Positions 1 to 5,315 of a stretch of 5,315 nt of DNA are shown piece after piece. The notes under the pieces are model-generated. The model did no database searches. It worked only from the letters and a program-made list of their open reading frames with translations, and was not told where the DNA came from. Position numbers and translations under genes: made by a program. Position 1 is the first letter of the stretch, and every line of letters starts with the position of its first letter. Source of the DNA: Actinomycetota bacterium (GTDB lineage Bacteria; Actinomycetota; Actinomycetes; S36-B12); contig CANJCG010000099.1 in assembly GCA_947472655.1 (NCBI GenBank), positions 1 through 5,315 of the forward strand. The letters run 5' to 3'.

Positions 1-1082
1 GTCCAGTCACCTGATCCATAGCCATGAAAACGCAAATGCAACTCAACGAGCTTGGCCACATCATCAATCATGTCGTTGCTGAATCGCATCTCTTTCATGC
101 GCTTTCGCGTCATCCTGGCGCCGACTACTTCATGATGGTGAAACGAAACCCGACCATCATCAAATTTGCGAGTCCGAGGCTTGCCAATGTCATGAAAAAG
201 CGCAGATAGTCGTAGCACTGGATCGGGTCCGCTCACTGGTTCGTGAGTTGTTTCTAGCACAATGGCTTGATCAAGCACGGTGAGCGAATGTTCGTATACG
301 TCTTTGTGCTGGAGGTGCTCATCTGTTGTCAGTCGCATGCCGGGGAGTTCAGGGAACACATATTCAGCAATGCCGGTATCCACCAAGAGTTTTAGCCCTG
401 GTCGTGGATGATCCGACATCACGATTTTCATAAACTCAACCTGACAGCGTTCTATCGACACGATCGTGATGCGTTCATGCATCTCAACCATCGCTTGCAG
501 TGTTGGTCCATCAACGCTGAAGTCCAACTGCGCGGCAAAACGCGCCGCTCGCATCATCCGTAACGGATCATCTGTGAATGACATCTGAGGTGAATTTGGT
601 GTGCGGATGATTCCAGCGGCAAGATCTTGAATGCCATCGAACTCATCCACCAACATCAATTCAGGCAAACGCAGCGCCATTGCATTGATCGTAAAGTCGC
701 GTCGACCTAAGTCGCCGAGCAAGGAATCGCCGAAATTCACTTCCGGTTTACGAGAATCTGGGTCGTAATGTTCACTGCGGTAAGTAGTGATCTCACACTC
801 TTGCCCACTGATGCGAGCCCCGACTGTGCCAAAGCGGATGCCAACATCCCAGGTAGTCTCAGCAAAACCCTCAAGCAGTGCCAAAATCTGCTCAGGGCGG
901 GCATTTGTGGTGAAGTCCAGATCCGGGGTTTGCCCAAGGCGACCCAAGAAGGCATCGCGCACCGGGCCGCCGACGAGGCTGAGCTCATATCCGGCCTTCT
1001 GGAACCGATTTCCTAGGCTGGTGAGCAGCGATTCCAGGGGCGCCAATTGGGCCGCTGCTTGCTGCGGATCGAAGGTAGGCAC
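1..1082 (-). CDS. cca: CCA-adding tRNA nucleotidyltransferase (class II, actinobacterial type with HD domain), 3' end cut by window edge
   Basis: The enzyme adds or repairs the 3'-terminal CCA of tRNAs in the cytoplasm. Hand translation of the minus strand gives 360 uninterrupted codons that run off the left edge; relatives are usually somewhat under 500 residues, so roughly the last quarter is missing. The nucleotidyltransferase head has LVGGPVRDAFLG at residues 36-47 and the metal-binding pair D54 and D56 in DLDF. RRDFTINAMA follows at 127-136 and DDPLRMMRAARF at 171-182. An HD phosphohydrolase-type domain follows, with H265 (YEHS), H297-D298 (LFHDIGKP) and a histidine cluster at 315-317. 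The start is GTG at 1082: an in-frame TAA lies 12 codons upstream with no start codon between, and the first methionine in frame is residue 135, inside a core motif. It diverges from the Nudix gene, as Rv3907c does from Rv3908. Mycobacterial homologues are named pcnA, but this family makes CCA ends rather than poly(A). The identification is very secure. Confidence 0.96.
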   Translation of the reverse strand, partial: MPTFDPQQAAAQLAPLESLLTSLGNRFQKAGYELSLVGGPVRDAFLGRLGQTPDLDFTTNARPEQILALLEGFAETTWDVGIRFGTVGARISGQECEITTYRSEHYDPDSRKPEVNFGDSLLGDLGRRDFTINAMALRLPELMLVDEFDGIQDLAAGIIRTPNSPQMSFTDDPLRMMRAARFAAQLDFSVDGPTLQAMVEMHERITIVSIERCQVEFMKIVMSDHPRPGLKLLVDTGIAEYVFPELPGMRLTTDEHLQHKDVYEHSLTVLDQAIVLETTHEPVSGPDPVLRLSALFHDIGKPRTRKFDDGRVSFHHHEVVGARMTRKRMKEMRFSNDMIDDVAKLVELHLRFHGYGSGDW

Positions 1083-1088
1083 TGGTAG

Positions 1089-1094
1089 AGCGTA
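1089..1094 (-). promoter_or_regulatory. Putative -10 element (TACGCT) for cca, leaderless arrangement
   Basis: Read on the minus strand, TACGCT fits the actinobacterial TANNNT -10 pattern. It ends six bases before the GTG of cca, so the expected transcription start falls on or next to the start codon. No convincing Shine-Dalgarno sequence precedes the GTG, which agrees with a leaderless mRNA. A 17-bp spacer would put the -35 at 1112-1117 (GATAAA on this strand), a poor match that overlaps the -10 of the opposite promoter. This is a prediction from spacing alone. Confidence 0.5.
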
Positions 1095-1113
1095 GTGAAC
1101 TCTGGCAGCGGTT

Positions 1114-1119
1114 TATCCT
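1114..1119 (+). promoter_or_regulatory. Putative -10 element (TATCCT) for the Nudix-DUF6049-murJ operon, leaderless arrangement
   Basis: TATCCT fits TANNNT and ends six bases before the ATG at 1126, so transcription probably begins at or beside that ATG. No purine-rich ribosome binding site lies in the usual window. A 17-bp spacer puts the -35 at 1091-1096 (CGTAGT), which is weak and overlaps the -10 of the cca promoter. It is the only clear promoter candidate for the gap-free gene run to its right. The assignment is an inference from motif and spacing. Confidence 0.5.
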
Positions 1120-1125
1120 GCTTAT

Positions 1126-1587
1126 ATGTCCCCTCGAGTCGCAAAGACGCCACGCATCGAGGAAGTGAGCGCTGGGGGCCTGGTTCTTGATCGATCGAGT
1201 CGCCCCTGGAAAGCTGCGCTCATCGCCCGAGTAGATCGTCGTGGGCGCCTGATCTGGTCCTTACCCAAAGGCCACGTCGAGGCTGGGGAGACCAATGAGC
1301 AGGCTGCGATTCGCGAAGTAGAAGAGGAAACTGGAATCCAAAGTTCAGTACTTATGTTGCTCGGAACGATCGATTTTTGGTTCATGGCAGAAGAAAAACG
1401 AATTCATAAAACCGTGCATCACTTTCTTCTGGACGCGAACGGCGGCGAACTGAGTGACGAAGATCGAGAAGTCGATGAAGTGGCATGGATACCCCTCGAT
1501 GAAGTCGAAGGAAAACTGGCCTACCCAGATGAACGCAAACTTATGGCGCGAGTCCCTGAACTCCTCGCCGGATTAGCGGATGCTTAA
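1126..1587 (+). CDS. Nudix hydrolase (MutT4-like)
   Basis: This 153-residue cytoplasmic protein belongs to the Nudix family, which cleaves a nucleoside diphosphate linked to another group, using divalent metal. The Nudix box is complete: G49, E55, R63-E64, E67-E68, G70 and I71 match GX5EX7REUXEEXGU. The preceding LPKGH (46-50) resembles MutT and Ap4A-hydrolase types. The length suits a single-domain member, with the fold running from about residue 12 to 147. The ATG at 1126 is the natural start because a -10-like hexamer lies six bases upstream; the first ten or so residues look like a flexible tail. Its position between divergent cca and the DUF6049 gene matches Rv3908 (mutT4), so orthology is likely. 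The substrate cannot be read from sequence: oxidised or damaged NTPs, dinucleoside polyphosphates and other nucleotide derivatives all remain possible. The stop codon is immediately followed by the next gene's start. Confidence 0.93.
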   Translation: MSPRVAKTPRIEEVSAGGLVLDRSSRPWKAALIARVDRRGRLIWSLPKGHVEAGETNEQAAIREVEEETGIQSSVLMLLGTIDFWFMAEEKRIHKTVHHFLLDANGGELSDEDREVDEVAWIPLDEVEGKLAYPDERKLMARVPELLAGLADA

Positions 1588-3633
1588 GTGCGCCCAGCAA
1601 TAATATTTAGAGCCTTATTAGGCCTCACTGTTGTAGGCATGACAGGTATTTTCACTGTGCCAGTCCACGCGGTCGACGCGAATCCAGCAAGCGTACAAGT
1701 GGTTCTTGATTCGTTACTACCCATCGTTGCAACGTCTGACGCAACCTTGCGTTTGAGTGGACGAATCGTCAATGGCTCTCCATCAGCCTTGATCAAACCG
1801 CGCGTGAATATTCGCCTGTCGACGTCAGCGCTTAGCGGGCGCACCGGAATCGACTCAGCAATTTCTGGATCAGTCACATCTTCAACTCGATCTGTTGCCA
1901 CGATTAATCTCAACACAGACATCGCAGCCGGATCGCAGGGAACTTTCACGTTCGCCCTACCTTTCACACAGCTCTCGCTTCCTACCCAAGGCACCTACTC
2001 ATTGGTGATTGATGCCTTGCAGGGAACAACGAGCGTCGGCCGAATTCAAACATTTCTGCCTTGGTTTCCCTCATCTGAAAAACTTCCTCATGCTATTGGT
2101 GTTGTGTGGCTATGGCCTTTAGCCGATTACCCAGCCCGGACCGCAACGAATGTTTTATTAAATAACCAGACGCCAATCGCGCTATCTCCTGATGGTCGGC
2201 TCACAAATCTGCTGGCGGTAGGGCGTGAATTCAGCTCAACGTTGAGTTGGATGATTGATCCAGCACTCGCACAAAGCGTCGATCACATCGCACGCGGTTA
2301 TCAAGTTGTACAAGACAGAGAAATCGTGGTCGGCGGCAATAGCTCTGATGCCAGCCAATGGCTCGACGTACTACGCACTGCGATCACTCCATCTAACTCA
2401 CATGCATTTGCCTATGCAGATGTGGATGCAGTCGCTGACCGACGTAATGGTTTATCACCCGATGTAGTTCGCGCAATGACGCTTGCACCAACGGTGGCTA
2501 CCACAATTTTGAAATCCGCAGTGTCCGGTGGTGTGTACTGGTCGCCGAGCGGTTGGTTAGACCAACGGACCGCAAACGTTTTGGCAAGTGCGGGGGCCAC
2601 AACTGTGGTGTTGTCCTCTTCGACTATGGCCGGTGACACCAGCCAACCGCGACAGGCAATCGCCGACTACCCCACCAGTTTTGGGAATCTCAATGCTGTC
2701 CTCGCGGATCAACGGTTGAGCACAACCTTGGCGATGCCTCAACGAACAGCATCAGAAATAATTTTGGCTCGACAGCGCTTCCTTGCTGAAACTGCTGCTA
2801 TCGCGCAAAGCCCAGCAGCGATCACAAACGCACCGCTCACCGTTGTCGCGGCACCTAGTGATGTTCGTTGGTCACCCGTTCCTAGTTTCTTGCGATCCGT
2901 ACTTCGTGCTACCCAGACAGCACCGTGGATGATTCCGACCACGTTGACAGCCCTCACCAATAGTCCACGAGCCGCAAGTAATCGCTTGGCATATGTGTTC
3001 GAGGATCACCCGGCATTGCCCACGGCATATCTCACCCGGCTTAAAGCCGTTCAAAGCCGAGTTGCCCAACTCACTGCAGTACAGCAAAGCCCTGGCCCAG
3101 TAAATGCTGCTTACTCCGAAGCTTTGCTTCGTGCCCAATCATCTGCCTGGCAAGATGAGCCGGCTCTTGGCGCCGCACTCCTTGGGGCGATCAGTCGAGA
3201 ACTGAACACACAGATTAATCAGGTGCGCCCCATTTCTAGCGGCACCATAACTTTCTCTGGCGATGCTGGAAATGTGCCCGTGACCCTTGCCAATGACAGT
3301 GACAGCATCGTCAATGTGGGACTAACACTGATAGGCGAACCCAGTTCGCGACTGGAATCCGCAAGTAAGACTGGCATCGTGATTGAGCCCGGTCAAAAGA
3401 TCAGCGTGGAACTGCCGGTGCGAATTGTGGGCGGGGACCCGCTGCCCACCAAGGTACAAATGCTCACGCCAAAAGGTGCCGCTTATGGACCCCCCGCAAG
3501 CATTATTTTGGTCTCAACCGCCTATGCCCGGGCTGCGGGCTGGGTGGTTCTCGTAGCCTTCGCCGCAATTGCCATCTTCGTGGTCGTGGGAATTACGCGG
3601 CGCATCGTGCAGGCTAGGGCATCAGATGAGTGA
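1588..3633 (+). CDS. DUF6049-type secreted, membrane-anchored protein (Rv3909-like), function unknown
   Basis: No biochemical function is established. The 681-residue product starts with a signal peptide: R2 and R8, a hydrophobic core at about 9-24, and a likely signal peptidase I site after VHA (26-28). A beta-rich, Ig-like region follows at about 33-160. A central domain carries VVWLWPLADYP (172-182), WMIDPAL (221-227), YWSPSGWLD (317-325) and AGATTVVL (335-342), a pattern I recognise from actinobacterial Rv3909/DUF6049 proteins. A second Ig-like region spans about 552-645. One hydrophobic helix (about 650-669) then precedes a short basic tail with RR at 671-672, so the bulk should face outside with the C-terminus in the cytoplasm. 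Rv3909 is about 800 residues as I recall it, so this version is short. GTG at 1588 is chosen because it touches the Nudix stop and keeps the whole signal peptide; the next in-frame ATG (residue 18) would destroy it. A GGA at 1578-1580 is a weak ribosome binding site. The place before murJ suggests an envelope role (inference). Confidence 0.85.
   Translation: MRPAIIFRALLGLTVVGMTGIFTVPVHAVDANPASVQVVLDSLLPIVATSDATLRLSGRIVNGSPSALIKPRVNIRLSTSALSGRTGIDSAISGSVTSSTRSVATINLNTDIAAGSQGTFTFALPFTQLSLPTQGTYSLVIDALQGTTSVGRIQTFLPWFPSSEKLPHAIGVVWLWPLADYPARTATNVLLNNQTPIALSPDGRLTNLLAVGREFSSTLSWMIDPALAQSVDHIARGYQVVQDREIVVGGNSSDASQWLDVLRTAITPSNSHAFAYADVDAVADRRNGLSPDVVRAMTLAPTVATTILKSAVSGGVYWSPSGWLDQRTANVLASAGATTVVLSSSTMAGDTSQPRQAIADYPTSFGNLNAVLADQRLSTTLAMPQRTASEIILARQRFLAETAAIAQSPAAITNAPLTVVAAPSDVRWSPVPSFLRSVLRATQTAPWMIPTTLTALTNSPRAASNRLAYVFEDHPALPTAYLTRLKAVQSRVAQLTAVQQSPGPVNAAYSEALLRAQSSAWQDEPALGAALLGAISRELNTQINQVRPISSGTITFSGDAGNVPVTLANDSDSIVNVGLTLIGEPSSRLESASKTGIVIEPGQKISVELPVRIVGGDPLPTKVQMLTPKGAAYGPPASIILVSTAYARAAGWVVLVAFAAIAIFVVVGITRRIVQARASDE
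3616..3619 (+). promoter_or_regulatory. Weak Shine-Dalgarno (AGGG) supporting the murJ start at 3626
   Basis: AGGG ends six bases before the ATG at 3626, a workable spacing. With the stop-start overlap it favours this ATG over the in-frame ATG at 3569, which would add 19 residues lacking the usual MurJ N-terminal character and overlap the upstream gene by 65 bp. Confidence 0.5.
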
Positions 3634-5281
3634 CTCGACCAAATCCATGGCACGTTCGAGTGCTGTCATGGCCACAGGCACCATCGTTTCGCGCATCACA
3701 GGTATTGGGCGAGACATTACTGCCGCAGCTGCTCTTGGTTTTTATCTTGTTTCCGATGCGTATTCGCTTGGTAACTCCCTGCCGAACATTGTTTATATTC
3801 TCATCATTGGCGGTGCACTCAACGCGGTCTTCATACCGCAACTTGTACGCCATATGAAAGATGATCATGATGGCGGTCGGGCGTACTCAGATCGCCTCCT
3901 AACTCTGGTTGGCGTCACCCTTCTGACGTTTTCGGTGATCGCTGTCTTATGCGCGCCATTACTCGTCTCGCTATATACGCCGGCAGATTATCCACAAAAT
4001 GAATTTGATCTTGCGGTCGCGTTCGCCCGCTTGTGCTTGCCGCAAATATTTTTTTACGGCGTCTACACGATGCTCAGCCAAGTGCTCAACGCTCGTGGGC
4101 ATTTCGGTTTACCGATGTTTGCTCCTATCGCAAATAATGTCATTGCAATCACGACTTTCCTCTTGTTTATTTTTGTCTCTGGCACAACTGCTGCATCGGA
4201 TGGCATGCTCACCCAGCAACAAATTCTCATTCTCGGGATCGGTACCACCCTTGGAGTTATCGCGCAGTCCGTCATCTTGATTCCAGTGCTCATTCGTCAT
4301 GGACACACCTATAAACCCCGCTTTGACTGGCGCGGTGCTGGATTGGGAAAAGCAGGATCGTTAGCGATGTGGACGATTGCATTGGTTCTCGTGAATCAAG
4401 CTACGAATATCGTCGTGACGCGCCTCGCTGCTCAAGCAAACGTCAATGCTGCCGCTGAAGGTGCAACTGCCGCAGGTCTCACGACCTATCAAAAAGCGCA
4501 CCTAGTTTTTATGCTGCCGCACAGTGTGATCACTATTTCGATCATTACCGCGATGCTTCCTTCGCTAAGTCGACTCGCTCACGCTGGCCGCTTTCATGAT
4601 GTTGGTCGCGAAGTTAGTTCAACAATGCGAATTATCGTGGCGGTCATCGCACCGATTGCTGCCGTCTTGTTTGTCCTCGGTGCAGACATGGCCGTCCTGC
4701 TCTTTGGTTATGGAGCTGCGACACCAGAGCAGGCTTCAATCATGGGCCAAATTGTTTCGGTCTTCATGATTGGTCTTGTTCCCTTCACTTTGTTCTATGT
4801 CATCTTGCGCGGTTTCTACGCACTTGAAGATACGAAGACTCCCTTCTTCATCACTGTTGGCTTTTCCCTGGCCTGGATGGTGATGGCAATTCCGCTTTTC
4901 ACTGTGGTCAAAGGTGGTGGGCAACAAGTCGCCTCTCTCGCGCTCACCTATGGCCTTTCTTATTGGATCGGAATGGCAATTGCTTGGTGGTTCCTGGCTC
5001 GACGCCTTGGGGGTATGCGCTCTGGTGCCACGGCCTGGGCCTTAATTCGAATTTTCACTGCTGCTCTCCTTGCCCTCGCTGCAATGATTGTTGCCCGGTG
5101 GCTTCTGGGATCGCAAGGTTATAACCCAGGCCTCACAAGTCGTGGAAATGTACTCATTGACGTAGCCGTTCTGGCACCAATTGGCATGGTTGTCTATGTA
5201 ATCTCGGCATATTTTCTGCGCGTACATGAATTACATGCTGCAATTTCCCTCGTGCGCAAGAAGGTGCTTCGAAAAGCATGA
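3626..5281 (+). CDS. murJ: Lipid II flippase MurJ (MviN family), not fused to a kinase domain
   Basis: MurJ flips undecaprenyl-linked lipid II from the inner to the outer leaflet of the cytoplasmic membrane for peptidoglycan assembly; it belongs to the MOP exporter superfamily. The 551-residue product has about 14 hydrophobic segments, roughly at 15-40, 47-71, 91-113, 129-153, 163-185, 199-223, 244-268, 285-312, 333-359, 371-396, 405-428, 433-457, 469-493 and 508-531. Family signatures are SRITGIGRD (22-30, with R23 and R29), DAYSLGNSLPN (44-54), QVLNARGHFGLPMFAP (152-167), MLPSLS (310-315) and RGFYALEDTKTP (395-406). The protein ends in a basic tail (RKKVLRK) soon after the last helix, with no pseudokinase or extracellular domain such as the M. 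tuberculosis Rv3910 fusion carries. The start at 3626 lies in ATGAGTGA, overlapping the DUF6049 stop by 8 bp; an AGGG sits six bases upstream. Translational coupling is likely on both sides. Several charged residues important in E. coli MurJ appear to be missing (see findings). Confidence 0.96.
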   Translation: MSDSTKSMARSSAVMATGTIVSRITGIGRDITAAAALGFYLVSDAYSLGNSLPNIVYILIIGGALNAVFIPQLVRHMKDDHDGGRAYSDRLLTLVGVTLLTFSVIAVLCAPLLVSLYTPADYPQNEFDLAVAFARLCLPQIFFYGVYTMLSQVLNARGHFGLPMFAPIANNVIAITTFLLFIFVSGTTAASDGMLTQQQILILGIGTTLGVIAQSVILIPVLIRHGHTYKPRFDWRGAGLGKAGSLAMWTIALVLVNQATNIVVTRLAAQANVNAAAEGATAAGLTTYQKAHLVFMLPHSVITISIITAMLPSLSRLAHAGRFHDVGREVSSTMRIIVAVIAPIAAVLFVLGADMAVLLFGYGAATPEQASIMGQIVSVFMIGLVPFTLFYVILRGFYALEDTKTPFFITVGFSLAWMVMAIPLFTVVKGGGQQVASLALTYGLSYWIGMAIAWWFLARRLGGMRSGATAWALIRIFTAALLALAAMIVARWLLGSQGYNPGLTSRGNVLIDVAVLAPIGMVVYVISAYFLRVHELHAAISLVRKKVLRKA

Positions 5282-5315
5282 GTAGCCCACTGGATCGTTA
5301 CCGCCTCATTGAACA
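5278..5315 (+). CDS. 5' fragment of the next operon gene, possibly a serine/threonine protein kinase-like protein
   Basis: An ATG overlaps the murJ stop as ATGA and opens a frame of 12 complete codons before the right edge: MSSPLDRYRLIE. The AAGG at 5261-5264 is a possible but rather distant ribosome binding site. The motif RYRLIE resembles the segment just before the glycine-rich loop of bacterial Hanks-type kinases, often written RYRLLE. A kinase or pseudokinase gene next to murJ is common in Actinobacteria, and in M. tuberculosis such a domain is fused to MurJ. Twelve residues cannot prove the family. The existence of a coding region is likelier than its product name. Confidence 0.6.
   Translation, partial: MSSPLDRYRLIE

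Noticed and set aside
24..209. 61-codon plus-strand open frame starting MKTQMQLNELG
   Set aside because: It is antisense to the HD domain of cca, whose motifs are clear on the other strand, and it resembles no family I know.
1..1082. Possible frameshift or decay of cca, since no minus-strand open frame closes within the window
   Set aside because: Translating the minus strand from 1082 to 3 gives 360 codons without a stop and with every expected motif in one frame. The gene simply continues past the edge.
1..1082. Reading the minus-strand gene as a poly(A) polymerase because mycobacterial homologues are called pcnA
   Set aside because: The head motifs followed by an HD domain match the actinobacterial CCA-adding family; the pcnA name is historical.
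737..1095. Overlapping open frames of 82-102 codons on both strands
   Set aside because: They overlap the catalytic head of cca in other frames, and their arginine- and serine-rich or low-complexity products look like shadows.
1472..1505. Ten-base direct repeat TCGATGAAGT at 1472-1481 and 1496-1505
   Set aside because: It lies inside the Nudix gene and comes from two in-frame DEV codon runs. It has no matching third copy or regulatory context.
1584..1994. 136-codon minus-strand open frame opposite the start of the DUF6049 gene
   Set aside because: The plus strand there encodes a coherent signal peptide and beta-rich region. The antisense product has no motif, and no promoter or ribosome binding site stands out.
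5282..5315. Possible terminator after murJ
   Set aside because: No hairpin with a T-run is seen, and the next gene overlaps the murJ stop codon, so the transcript should continue.

Overview
The window holds a conserved actinobacterial locus. The gene order is a CCA-adding tRNA nucleotidyltransferase on the minus strand, then a divergent plus-strand run of a Nudix hydrolase, a secreted and C-terminally anchored DUF6049-type protein, the lipid II flippase MurJ, and the first codons of another gene. This matches Rv3907c (pcnA), Rv3908 (mutT4), Rv3909 and Rv3910 of Mycobacterium tuberculosis. In many Actinobacteria that block lies near the replication origin, close to sigM, trxB and parAB. Base composition looks close to 50% GC by eye, well below mycobacteria or streptomycetes. 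With the tight packing and apparently leaderless starts, this fits a small-genome, possibly planktonic actinobacterium; that last step is inference and no genus can be named.

Layout: bases 1-1082 are the minus-strand cca gene, open through the left edge and so missing its 3' end. Bases 1083-1125 are the only intergenic gap, 43 bp. It carries a TANNNT -10-like hexamer for each direction, each ending six bases before its start codon, so both transcripts may be leaderless. From 1126 to the right edge, four plus-strand genes follow without gaps. The Nudix stop TAA touches the GTG of the DUF6049 gene, which overlaps murJ by 8 bp, and murJ overlaps the last gene by 4 bp (ATGA). They are almost certainly one operon with translational coupling. 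No stretch over 300 bases lacks a gene, and I saw no terminator, RNA gene, mobile element or CRISPR array.

Functionally, cca matures tRNA 3' ends and the Nudix enzyme probably cleaves nucleoside di- or triphosphate derivatives. MurJ moves lipid II across the membrane for peptidoglycan synthesis. The DUF6049 protein is predicted to sit outside the membrane on one C-terminal helix, and its conserved place beside murJ suggests a cell-envelope role. The last gene begins like a serine/threonine kinase, which recalls the pseudokinase domain fused to MurJ in M. tuberculosis. I found no wholly new system. The most interesting points are the compact divergent promoter pair, the uncharacterised DUF6049-MurJ pairing, and a MurJ that appears to lack several charged residues important in the E. 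coli protein.
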